Positions 35,420 through 46,212 of a stretch of DNA of 54,318 nucleotides are shown one piece after another. Within the stretch, counting starts at the first letter, position 1, and every line of letters begins with the position of its first letter. The stretch spans positions 6,131 to 60,448 of the forward strand of contig MNCI01005794.1 of assembly GCA_015680685.1 (NCBI GenBank). Reading direction: 5' to 3'. Below the pieces are notes generated by a model. The model worked only from the letters and a program-made list of their open reading frames with translations. It was not told the origin of the DNA and searched no databases. The position numbers and the translations under genes were made by a program. The DNA comes from Gnetum montanum (taxonomy: Eukaryota > Streptophyta > Gnetopsida > Gnetales > Gnetaceae).

Positions 35420-36756
35420 CGACTTGGTAGAAACATCGTGCTTTGACACTTGGCCAGATGTCATCGCACCGTGTTCAGTAGTACATGGGATCGGGGAAAT
35501 GAAGTTTGTAGATGGATAGGGGAAATAGAAATTGTGGGGATTGGTAACTAGTCAAGGGATTATGCATGGTGAAGGGGATGCTCTGGTGTGTATATGGGTC
35601 ATGTTGATCCTTGTCAATAGCCATTGTCTATCAGACTTGGGACCAAGACATGAGGTGTACGTCCTTTGGTGGAACAAGACTCTTGTTTAGTGTTTAAGAG
35701 GACTTGTTGGCATAACCAAAGCCACAATGATGATGTGTTGTGTTCTTTGGAGGAATAGGGCCTCTATTTGGTGTTAAAGGGAACCTATTGGTGGAGAGCC
35801 AAATCCACGCAATGAGATGTTACTTAAGCATTTGAGACATGAGTACTTGCTTCCAAGACAATTGCCTTCTCGCCTAGGGCTTGTATGTGCCAAGGGTCTT
35901 GTGTTTTTTTTTGGCTTTTTTCTCCTTGCTCTTTGCATTTTTTTTGAAAGAGCTTTGTTATGATCTTGTACTCATTGCTCAAGTGCCATGTTATGTGTTG
36001 CAACTGCTTAAAAGTGTTGCAGTGCGCAACGGTGTGCTCAACGTTTTGGAATGCACTGGGTGTGTCTGGGGTATGACTGAGTAGAGTATGTTGAGGAATA
36101 GATGGGAAGTGTAACGGGAAATGTACTAGTAAATGGCTTGATTAACCTAGTTATGTGTGTTAGGCACAATGTGATACCTTGCTACTGTGATGAAGTGCAT
36201 TCTCGTACAAACACCTCTGAGTGTCATCTTGCAAACACAACTCCAAGAAAACAAGAAAACCACGAGTGAGTGAGTAAGATTAGACTTGAACAACAACTGA
36301 TGAAGCAAAGGCACCTGATGAGATTTCAGAAACTGAATGTGAATGGCAGCAATGTAGTTAAGATCAACTGGTGATGAGTGAGGTAGCGGCTCTGATGAAA
36401 TTTGAATGCAGCTACAGATCAAGAGACTAGAGACGAAGCTGCCAGTTTATAGTCGTAGCGGACTATCGTGGGTTAGTTTTACATCATAATTTGTTGGATG
36501 GTGCCAGTTTGTCATCATAGCGGACGATGCACTACTAGTTTATAGTCTTGGTGAACTATGAAGAGGTAAACCAATTTATAGTCTTAGCGGACTCTGGCGA
36601 ACAAAACTATGGCAGTTTAAAGTCATATTGGATGGGTTCTAGTTTATTGTCATTACGGACGAATTGTGGTGCCAATTTATCATCATAACGCCAGGACGAG
36701 CTATGGTATTAGTTTACCATCATAATTCTAGGATGTATGTGTACCTAAGTTCATGC
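35420..36756. other. 3' untranslated tract of the Tat element
   Basis: No protein frame was supported. 36430-36740 is a degenerate repeat of the phrase AGTTTATAGTCNTAGCGGAC, about eight copies at irregular 35-45-bp spacing. Variable tandem repeats in this position are known in Tat-lineage elements. Confidence 0.6.
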
Positions 36757-37892
36757 TCAAATGTAGAACGATTTCAAGTACAAGTGGTTCATCCGATGTG
36801 CAAGTTCATTACCATTCATATTGGCTAGTTTAAATGCTCCATTGTCGAATGCTTTGGTGACCAAGTAGGGTCCTTCCCAATTGGCTAATAATTTGTCCGG
36901 GAGTTCCCGAATGGCTTTGAGTATAAGGTCTTCTTCCTTGATCGGGCGTTTATGAATATCATGCCGATGGTGCTGTCGTTGTTGCTTTTGGTACCATTCA
37001 ATTTGATCAAGAGCACGTGTGTGTTCCTCCTCCACCGATTCCAAGCCAACAATGCTTAAGTCATTGTTTTGATCTTCATCGAGAAGTCTAGAGAGTGTGA
37101 TCCTTAAGGATGGTACCTACAACTCCAAAGGTAAAACCGCTTCTGAACCATAAACAAGACTATATGACATTTTGCCTGTGGAAGTCCGATGCGTAGTGCG
37201 ATAAGCCCATAGTGCATATACTAACTGTTCATGCCATTTTCTCTTGCTCTGCGTAAGCATCTTCTTTAGCACTGAGATGATGATCTTATTTGTAGCTTCG
37301 GCTTGTTCATTTCTCTGAGGGTAATAAGGGGATGAAAATGAATGTTTGATCCTAGGCTTTCACAGAAAGTTCTAGTTTCGGCACTGCTGAACTGTGGCCT
37401 GTTATTAGTGATGATGGTCATCGGAATGCTAAAACGGGTCACGATGTTTTCTAGAATGAAGTTGCATATGTGTTTGGATGTGGTCTTTCTAAGGGGAATA
37501 GCTTCTACCCATTTTGTGAAATATTCTGTCATGGTTATGATAAAGTTATGCCCCATAGAAGATGGGGGAGTTATTGGTCCAATGATGTCTAACCCCCATT
37601 TCTAGAAAGGCCATGTGATTTGAGCTGTATGCAATTCATTGGGTGGGACATGTATGATATTACCATGCTTTTGACATATATCACACATTTTGACCTTGGA
37701 GACACAGTCACACTCCATGTGTGGCCAATAGTACCCTAAACGCCTTATTTTGGTTGTGATTGCTTTGGGCACTATGTGCCCTCCGCAGAGTCCTTCGTGT
37801 ACTTGCTTCACAATGGTCTGGCCATCTGTGCTACTAACACATCTTAACAAGATGCCTTCGTAGGATTGATGACACAATGTGTCACCTACCAA
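36757..37892 (-). pseudogene. integrase of the Tat element
   Basis: The minus strand encodes an HHCC zinc finger (VHEGLCGGH...MCDIC, 37892-37660), the catalytic core (WGLDIIGP, about 37580) and, after a frameshift near 37320, RNEQAEATNK with the third acidic residue. The C-terminal part (36757-37044) ends LANWEGPYLVTKAFDNGAFK and beyond, the usual gypsy integrase tail. The second catalytic aspartate is changed: TDNG is expected but TNNR is seen. Integrase inserts the element cDNA; this copy is inactive because of the frameshift, a stop and that substitution. Confidence 0.9.
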
Positions 37893-37898
37893 TACATA

Positions 37899-39086
37899 CT
37901 ATCGAGAACATTTTTGTACTGCATCCTTTTGTGCATTCATCAGGTGTTGAGGCGGTTCGCTGTGTAAAATGTACTCCTTTATGTCATCGTACCATTCTAC
38001 AGCCTGCATTGTACTAACGGATGCAATCGGTAATTCATCAGGAGTATCAGTTATGGGTTTAGTACAACTGATTATGAAACTAGGTAATGTGTGGAACATG
38101 TTTGGTGCTAAGTTTAGGGCTAACATAGCTAGTGCATCCGCAATGGTGTTATCATTTCTGAAAACATGTTGCATATCTACATTTTCGAATTGCTTCAGTA
38201 AGTGCTTAGTCAAATCATAGTATGGTTGTAAATGTTGCGCTTTGCATGTATAAATGTCTGTGACTTGATTTAGAACTAATTGTGAATCACCTTTGACTTT
38301 CAGTCTTGTGATGTCTGAAGCTAGTGCTACCATGAGACCTCTAAGGAGACCTTCGTACTCTGCTACATTTTTGGTACAGTGAAAGTTGAAATGATAAGCA
38401 AAGGGTCGGATCTCCCTAGAGGGATAGGTGATGACGGCAACAACACTTCCCCCTCGAGAGGTGGATGCTCCATCAAAATTCAAAATGGCATCATAGTCAT
38501 CGGGTACTATGTCTATTGCACTCACATTTTCATCCGGGAACTCTGGCTTTATTGCTGCTCGATCATGCATTAGTGATGTAGTCATTTGAGTTGCTATGGC
38601 TTGACATTTAACTGATGATTGCGCTATGTAGTGTAGGTCAAACTCAGCTATCATGGCTTTCCAACGAGCTATTCTACTCGACTTGTAAATGTGTCCTATG
38701 ATGGCTATGAGTACATTATCCTTGCAGATTATATTGACTTGGTTACGGAAGAGGTAATGTTGCCATTTCTTTAAGGAAAAGACAAGGGCCAAGGATGACC
38801 TTTCCACCTCGTTGTACTTCTTCTCATGGTCTACTAATGCATGGCTTAAGTAATAAATAGGGACTTTAATTCTGTCATCTTGTTTTTGGCAAAGCATGGA
38901 CGCGATTGATGAGTCCGAAGTGGCAAGGTAGATATAGAACGGTTTATCATTTTGAGGTGGATAAACTGTGGGTAGTTGAACAAGTGCTATTTTAATGTTG
39001 TCAAATGCTTCCAAGCACTGTGAAGTCCATTCAAAATGAATTTTCTTACATAGCAAGTGGTTCATAGGTTTCAACTTGTCTGTCAT
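37899..39086 (-). CDS. two RNase H domains of the Tat polyprotein
   Basis: A 395-codon open stretch holds the gypsy-type RNase H first (residues about 40-190, with FYIYLATSDSSIASMLCQ and HEKKYNEVERSSLALVFS). A second, Tat-type RNase H follows (about 200-320). The second domain keeps an acidic set: LNFDGASTSRGG, NVAEYEGLLRGL, GDSQLVLNQV and RNDNTIADALA. It removes RNA from RNA/DNA hybrids during reverse transcription. A duplicated RNase H before integrase is the diagnostic Tat arrangement. It is the longest uninterrupted part of pol. Confidence 0.9.
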   Translation of the reverse strand: MTDKLKPMNHLLCKKIHFEWTSQCLEAFDNIKIALVQLPTVYPPQNDKPFYIYLATSDSSIASMLCQKQDDRIKVPIYYLSHALVDHEKKYNEVERSSLALVFSLKKWQHYLFRNQVNIICKDNVLIAIIGHIYKSSRIARWKAMIAEFDLHYIAQSSVKCQAIATQMTTSLMHDRAAIKPEFPDENVSAIDIVPDDYDAILNFDGASTSRGGSVVAVITYPSREIRPFAYHFNFHCTKNVAEYEGLLRGLMVALASDITRLKVKGDSQLVLNQVTDIYTCKAQHLQPYYDLTKHLLKQFENVDMQHVFRNDNTIADALAMLALNLAPNMFHTLPSFIISCTKPITDTPDELPIASVSTMQAVEWYDDIKEYILHSEPPQHLMNAQKDAVQKCSR

Positions 39087-40159
39087 TTTTCTATGAAATG
39101 CCTGATGAACTGTAATCTACCTTGTAGACCGCAAAGTTTGGTAAGGTTGCTAGGTGGTTTTAAGTTTGTTATGGCCTTAACCTTATCAGGGTCTACTCGT
39201 ATGCCTACTTCCAAGGCTATGAATCCAAGCATTTTTCCTGTTTTGACTCCAAAGACACATTTCTTTGGGTTAAGTCTCAGCTCATATTTTGAACAACATT
39301 TTAGTACTAAGTCAAGATCTTGTACATGTTATTCTGATGTCTTTGATTTAACCATGATATCATCCACATAGTCATTGAGCGAGTGGAAGATATAATCACT
39401 AAAGATAAACGTCATCGCTCTTTGGTATGTAGCACCGGCATTCTTGAGACTGAATGGCATCATCGTGTAGCAAAAAGTACCCCATGGTGTCATGAAGGTT
39501 GTCCTAAGTTGGTGTTCAGGGTTAATCCAAATCTGGTTATATCTTGAAAAGCTATTCATAAAAGATAACAAGGCATGCCCAGTGGTCAAGTCGACTAGTT
39601 GATAAATGCTAGGTAGGGGGAAATCATCTTTTATGGTCACAACGTTGAGGTCCCGAAAGTCAATGCATAGGCGAATACTTTCGTTCTTCTTTGGGACAAT
39701 GACCATGTTGGATACCCAGTCAGCATAGTCAACAGCCTGAATGAAACTAGCCTGATAAAGTTTGGTGATTTCATTGCAGACCGCCAACACTATCTCAGGC
39801 TTAATCTTACATGCTTTTTGTTTCACAGGTCTTAGTTTTGGATCAAGTATAATGTTGTGTTGGACTATTCGAGGGTCTAACCTAGGCATGTCGGTGTAAG
39901 ACCAAGCGAATGCTTTTATGTTGTCTTTAAGCACCTGTGCTATGTCATTGGCTAGTTGCAGGCTTAACAATGTACTTAGCTTCAGGATTTTAACTTCACC
40001 ATCTGGCATGGTAATGGGGACTTCAGCCAAGGGGTCTTCGATGATGCTATCAATTTCTAGGTCTAAAGTCTTGGTCATCGTTTCAAAACAATCTAGCGTT
40101 TGTTGAGTTGATGCCACAAAAGTGTCGTTTGTTGTTGAACCTAAATCAATAGACTCCAT
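39087..40159 (-). pseudogene. reverse transcriptase of the Tat element
   Basis: The frame from 40159 starts MESIDLGSTTN and carries standard motifs: RLCIDFRDLNVVTIKDDFPLP (core RLCIDFRDLN), TPWGTFCYTMMPFSLKNAGA, and YVDDIMVKSK with the catalytic aspartates near 39350. It is open to 39329, then broken by a stop/frameshift before the thumb (39329-39087) leads into RNase H in a different frame. Palm residues are intact, so the break is the main defect. Confidence 0.9.
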
Positions 40160-41010
40160 GTTGATTTCTCAGGTGATCGTTCCATGCAGTCCATTGATAG
40201 ACAGTATATAAATTGGAGTTAGCATGAACCGTAGGGTAGCCATGACCAAGTCCAAGCATGAACGCAGCGAAATCCCAGCGTGAACTAAGCACAAATATCA
40301 AGTAGTATAGGTAGGGGCAGGTGCAGGTACAACATAATGATGGTAACCAGGGTGACATAGATTGGGGTGCAGCGAGTCGGGTGGAAGGATTCGGCGAGAC
40401 CTTCAGCGTGAACGTGTGGCGTGGATGCACAGCGTGAATCGTGAGGGTAAGGGTTCAGGCCCCAGCATGCAAGGTTTGACATGAACTCATCGCGCAAGAA
40501 CGAAACCCCAGCGTACAGGGTTCATGGCGTGCAGGGACCAAACCCCAACGTATAGGGTTCACGGCTTAAATGCCAGGTTCCAAGGTTCAGCGTGAACGCC
40601 ACGATGAGCAAGGGTAAGAAAGTAGTAGGCCAGGGGAGGACGGAGCCTAGCTTGACCTTCACCGAAGAGAGTGAAGCGATGCTCCAGTGTCTGCCTAGAT
40701 CTAGGATTCCCTCATGGTTAGGATCGACGTGCAAGTAGGCTCTGATCCTTCGTTGAAATTTATGTTTTCGCCTACTATTCTTGTTGATTTTTCCATTACG
40801 TAGCGTAAATGTTTCCATAGCATAAGGTTTCTGTAGTGTGAAGGATGGGGTCAAAATACTCAACGTGTGGGGTTAGGGTGGTCGCGTTCCAGCATGTAGC
40901 GTGCAGGGTCTGCACGCTGAGCGTGATGCTAGGAATTTTTCTAAGTGTTGACCCCCTAGCGTAGAACCTTATTTTTACATGGCTCACTAACCCTGGTTCT
41001 TGAATACATG
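40160..41010. repeat. spacer with AGCGTG-type degenerate repeats
   Basis: The words AGCGTGAAC, AGCGTGCAGGG and CCCCAGCGTACAGGG recur through 40260-40920, sharing the core of the LTR 13-bp and leader 39-bp repeats. 40898-40918 is a perfect 9-bp hairpin (AGCGTGCAG, loop GGT). This links the spacer to the rest of the element. Confidence 0.6.
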
Positions 41011-41013
41011 CAG

Positions 41014-44000
41014 GGATCCCAAACCTTTCCTCCTAGTGGTGGAGCTTGTTGGAGTTCTGACGTGGTTTGGTCCGATTGATTCTGATGAGCTAGTTCCTGA
41101 TATGACCATTGATCGCAATGGGGTATGGTTCAGAGAAGGGGCCTATGAATTCCTTGCCTTTATCTTAGACCAATTCAACGTGGTAATATGGTTGCATCTA
41201 AGTGAACAGTTAGCGTTGAGCGTGCTTGAGACTATGTTACTCGAATCTTCAAATGGCATTGTGGCTTTCATGGTGGACATCGACGAGGGACCACTTACCA
41301 TTGAGGACGGTCCCTCGGGAGGGCCAAGATCTACCCATCCATTATCGCGTGTGTGGGACCTCTTATCACATGGCTCTCACCACATCAATAACACCCTATT
41401 CCTAGCTGCTCATGTGCATACTTTGTTCCAGAATCCTCCTAGAATGGTGTACTGAGTAGGAAGGTAAGCCTGTTCAATTTACCATTTTTACCTTGCTGTT
41501 TAGTAATGGTTTATATTTTGATCGCTATCTCTTTGCAGGCCTAAATTCGACAAAGAAGGAGTGTGCATAGGCGATGATGGACTCGTTTTGGCTCGTACTG
41601 CCTTAGAGGCTTTCATGGTGGGTCCCACTCTCTATGGTGCCGTGTTGGCCCAGACTAAGGGTGACATCATTCATTTTCACAAACGGTACTCAAGGGCACT
41701 TGCACAATGCGAGGCTAGGGGGTGGCTACATGGGGATTGGTCTCATAATAGGCCAGTTTTTTCATGCGATGCCGATTTGGCTCCTAGCGATCTGAATCCA
41801 TCGACTGACAGTAAGTAATGGTATTTTTGATACCTCAGTTTGCTTGTTCTGCTGCATCATTAGTTGTGTTGACTCCCTAGGATTATCTTGTGCGTATAGT
41901 GGACGTCCCCCTGGTGGAGCCACTATCACAATCGGGCAGACTGAGAGCACTTCATCTATGAAATTTGGGGAAATCAACGATGCACAAAAATGGTTACAGA
42001 CTAAGGCACCACCACATATCATTAGTTGTTTGAGTGATATGGGCCTCATGGATTTGTTTACTACTCTGACCCCTGATGTTTCTGTGACAGAGATGATTGG
42101 AATCATTGATTCTTTCGACGAGCCTGTCACCTACTATAGCACTCGCATCAAGGGTGTCAAAATGATTTTCCATCTGTCAGAGGAGTTCTTTTCGGACTTC
42201 TTTGGTGTACCAGCGGCTAGGACTAAAGTGGTTTTGGATATAGCGCAGAAGGAGATCCATGTGGTTCGTGAATTGGAGGACTAGTTGGGTGTTCTTCAAG
42301 GCTCTAAGGGATTCCCTATGTAGGGGAAATTGAAGGTGGTAGAGGTTAATGAGTTGTATCCCTTGTTCAAAGCACGGGTGTTTCCCAAGTCTTTGTCTCA
42401 AGTAAAAACTTTTGGGGTAGAACCTGTGCGTATCATGCGCACTATTCTAGAGACTAGGGTATGTTATAAATGGGCCCAATTTTTGCTTTCAGGTTTCCAT
42501 GGGGAGATAGTGAGGTTACGTTCAAATATTGAGGCGCAATCCCATTTCACCTTTGCATTCTTTGCTCGTTACTTGTACCGGTTGGTTGAATTTTTGGTTG
42601 TTCACGTGGATAACAAGTACGTGTTAAGGGATCGCCACCAACTATCTCACCTGTGGATTCACCAGTTATTTGAGGTGGCCAAATCTCAAGATGCTCCTAA
42701 GGGGATTGACGAGTCGATTTCTGTCATGATGGAGGGGTCATCTGGTCAGTCAATTCACACGCATGATAGCATAGGGTTGGAACCAAATAATGTGCCCTAT
42801 ACTGCTAGGAGAGTCGATCGAGTGATCAAGGAAACGATCAGGAAAGCAAAATCGAAATTCCAGAAGTGTGAACGTCCTAGAGAGATTACTCTAACTGCAG
42901 ATGAACCAAGGGTTAAACGTATATGGTTTAAGATGCCTGTACAGGTTAAGCTTGATTCACTACTCTGTCCTTGTTTTATCATCATCATCATTATTTTTAA
43001 TTTATTTTTTGTTGTTTATATGAAACCGATGTTGAACCTATGAATGCCATTAGAGTTGACTTCTGAAGTAAGAAAAGAGAGATTAGCATCAATCATCGAG
43101 GAGGAAGAGGTCTCAACAAACTTAAATGAGGAGGACGAGGTGGGCAGGGATGAGATGGGACGAATGAAAGATCAGGAGGGAGATACCATAGAAGAGGGTA
43201 ACATCGATGATCAGGATGGAGTCGATGAGATTTTTGATGATTTTTTCGAAGGGAGGCTAGACCTTGGCGATCCTCCGAATCAAGTGGAAGACAGGGATTT
43301 CAGTATATTCGCCATATTATGTTTATTTGTCTTTTGAATTGTACTTCTCATTATTCGAAGTTTTAATTTTATGTTTTTTTGCTGCTGCTAGGCAAAAATG
43401 TTGAGACTAGGACATTTCCTAACGTTCATTTAGAAGTCCCTATGATGAAGGCTCCCACAGAAATGACCATCGAAGTTAACCCGTCTCCTATACATGAACC
43501 ATTTACTTGGATCGAAATGCCAAGTAAAATGGATTTTATAACTAGTGTCGTTGATGAGGTGGTTAATCGCATCGAGCAAGCTCACCCTGGAATAGGTACA
43601 TATATCTTAAGTGTTTCATATCCTTTAGTTTTTTCTCATCTGTTGCTACTATCCAATGTCTAATGTATGTTCTTCTCATATGAGCAGGGGCTAAACTGAA
43701 ATGGGATTCATCTAAGGCCACTGGTATTGATAGTTTTCCTGCACTGCCTCTAGAGATTGAGCAAGTGCCCCAACAGATTTATGATGAAGTGGCAGAGTGC
43801 ATTGTGCAGAATGCCAAGTCTCTTTGGACCTGTAGGCGCTCCATCGAGAGGCTATGGTTGCAGATTCAGGTGGGAGAAAAAGAGATTTCCAAGCTATTAG
43901 CAAAATGGGGTGATCTCAAATCGCGCTATGAGTTCACCTCAGTAAGGTTAACAGGTGATCGTTCTTGGTGAACTTCCGAAATTACTTATGACAGATATTG

Positions 44001-44665
44001 GAATTTATTGAATTGCCAAGTATCAATGACTCGGGAGCTAGCAGAGTGTAAGGCACAAATAGATTTACTGAACCTCAAATGTCAGGATTGGAAGGCTTTT
44101 GCTTCTAAGGTGCGGAAATGGGGTCAAGATGAAAAGACTCATAAGTACCATTATAAAAAATTGTTAAAGGAGGTATCTATAGAGAAGCATTAGCTGGAGA
44201 TGTTTGTTGAGGGTTTAGGCCTGCACTCTTCATTTGATGCATTTGCTAAGCATACTGTGGTGGAGATGGAATCGCCCAAGAGGGTAATCACCACAGCTTC
44301 TAGGGAGGTTTCTGTGGGGGGGTTTCCTCTGAAATGTCCCACTTGGTCTGTGGTGGACAAAGGGAAGGCTTTGGCCAACGTTGATCTGGGCCTTGATGGG
44401 ACTGACTGGGCAAGTGTCTCTGAAGAAGAAATCCTTCATCGGTTGGAATTTGGTCTAGGAGGATCTTCTTCAGTAAGTCGTTTAAACTTGTGAATTTTGT
44501 TTATTAAATAGGAATTCTTCCCTCTTCCTTTTGTGTTAATTGTTTCCTCTTTCCTTTTCATAGGGTCAGGGCAATGACGATGGTCAAGAAGGTGGCCCCA
44601 GTGGAGTGGGAACCCATGGTGCCGGGGAGTTTGAGGGGGACACCCCTCTCGACCCTGATGCTTAG
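41014..44665 (+). pseudogene. antisense spliced gene inside the Tat element (FCP1/NIF-like start, coiled-coil end)
   Basis: Exons on the plus strand join in phase at GT-AG sites: 41014-41463, 41539-41810, 41881 to about 42950, a stretch from about 43044 to 43301, 43392-43594, 43688 onward, and 44564-44665 (stop TAG). The first exon reads PFLLVVELVGVLTWFG, then VWFREGAYEFLAFILDQFNV, then NPPRMVY, which follows the FCP1/NLI-interacting (NIF) HAD phosphatase fold. The DxDxT nucleophile motif is ELVGV, so catalysis is unlikely. The middle exon (MKFGEINDAQ..., FHLSEEFFSDFFGVP) is unrecognised. The end is acidic and then helix-rich. Stops at about 41453, 42282, 42319, 43969 and 44191 show decay. 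The splice between 42950 and 43044 is uncertain. It could be element-encoded or captured. Confidence 0.65.
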
Positions 44666-45180
44666 TTTTTATATGAGCCGCAAGCAGAATGTTTTGGTTT
44701 GGATTGTATATGAACTGATGGATGGAATCGGTTAACCGCTGTAATGGTCTATTTGTATATGAATATATATATATATATATATTTTGTTATTAAAATGATT
44801 ATGTATGCGATCTATGTATCGTGTGAGTTCATTGCACTAAGGTGTAATTTGATGTTGATACATTTATATTATTTTCTATTTTTAATTGATTTTTCTATTT
44901 ATTCATTTTTTTTGAATTTTAAGTCTATTTGAATACTGATAAGTGCAAATTTAAAGTGAAATCTTTTGGGCTTGAATGTAACACGATGCAGCAATGTAAA
45001 ATGTTTTTGTTCATTTTGTTGTTTAAGTGTAATGCATGAAGTAGGGATAGAAGTAGGAGCATAATCATGTAAAAAGGGGAATATGAAGGAAAACTATGGA
45101 TGATCATGCAACAACGCAACAGGGTAAGCATAAATTCTAATTGTAAACTTGAATTGCGAGAAAAGAAATGTAAGAAAATG
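44666..45180. other. 3' flank of the antisense gene
   Basis: AT-rich with a (TA)n run at 44766-44782. No coding evidence was found. Confidence 0.4.
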
Positions 45181-45440
45181 CTCTAGTTTAAGGCCATTTC
45201 AGGCCATGGGCACATATATGTCAGTTTAAATTCATGATAGACTGTAGTCTTGATGTTCTAGTTTAAAGCCATTCCGGGCCCCATGCACTAGTTTAAGGCC
45301 ATTTCGGGCCCCATGTAAACAAGAGAAGTTTCAAATGATTCTGGTGAGTTCCTTGGTAAACCGGCCATTTCTGACCATGGCTAGTTTTATGTCGTTGCGG
45401 ACATGTGGTAGTTTAACATCTTTTCGAACGAAGAGTATAG
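45181..45440. repeat. AGTTTAAGGCCATTTCGGGCC-type degenerate repeats
   Basis: About six irregular copies of AGTTTAAGGCCATTTCGGG or shorter forms are present. The pattern (AGTTTA, a variable middle, then CGG) resembles the tract at 36430-36740 downstream of integrase, so the same repeat type occurs at two places in the element. Confidence 0.55.
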
Positions 45441-45927
45441 TTTAGTGGTTTAGCAATTTTTTGATTTTTCTTAATTTAACATTAGGAGTGACGTCGATAG
45501 GTGTGATTTTGTACTCAACGTCCCCTTCGCTGATTACGTTGAACGGTAATTCATCCCAAGGGACGTCTGATGGAATGGGCTTTATGTTGGTGTCTTCTAG
45601 TGTTTCTGTGTGCCTAGTAGTTTCGATGTTTGTGGTAGTTTCTAGTTTAGGCGGTGTATGTATAGTTTCAAGTCTGGGTGTTTCTACGTTGGGTAAAGTT
45701 TCATTTACATCTAATGGATCATTGTTTACTGGTTACGTGCAACTTTGTTTTTCGTTCGTGTCATCCTGCTTAGGCTCTTCAAACTTAACCTCTGAGCCTT
45801 GGTTTGTATCTGTATGTGACGAGATGGTAGGTGTATCAGTCTCCCTGTGTATAATGATTTCACCACCTTCGTAAGGCAGGTGAATCTGTTGGTGTATGGG
45901 GGAATAGACTACTTTGAGTTGGGCCAG

Positions 45928-46212
45928 CTAGGGTCTTCCTAATATTAAATTGAACCCTGGCATCTCGTCGATGACAACGAAGTTAGCTAATGTGGGGAAT
46001 CGATCCCCTGCTATAAAGTCCATAGTTATATTACCTTTTACTACTATGTATGATCCACTAAACGATTTTAAGCATGTGGTAGTTGTTGGTTTAATTAAGT
46101 CTGTAAGCCCTAACTGTTCAATGACAGGGTAAGACACCACATTTGTGGCCGCTCCATCATCTACATGTACCCAATGTACCTTGAATTGATTAACTTGTAT
46201 GGTTATAAACAT
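45928..46212 (-). CDS. aspartic protease of the Tat element
   Basis: The minus strand reads VHVDDGAATNVVSYPVIEQL, then NFVVIDEMPGFNLILGRP, the retropepsin pattern hVD(T/N/D)GA...N and the closing ILGRP. The active-site triad is DGA with a preceding Asp. It would cleave the gag-pol precursor. It is in the same frame as gag from 48549. Coding continues past a stop at about 45925 to about 45450 before the spacer. Confidence 0.85.
   Translation of the reverse strand: MFITIQVNQFKVHWVHVDDGAATNVVSYPVIEQLGLTDLIKPTTTTCLKSFSGSYIVVKGNITMDFIAGDRFPTLANFVVIDEMPGFNLILGRP

Noticed and set aside
40160-45440. Spacer as a simple nested LTR element
   Set aside because: No pair of LTRs, primer site or target duplication was found at its edges, and its left part shares the repeat words of the host element. 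Later insertion remains possible but is not shown.
45461-45874. 137-codon plus-strand frame as a membrane protein
   Set aside because: It is the complement of the continuing minus-strand pol/protease frame, which has the better protein character.
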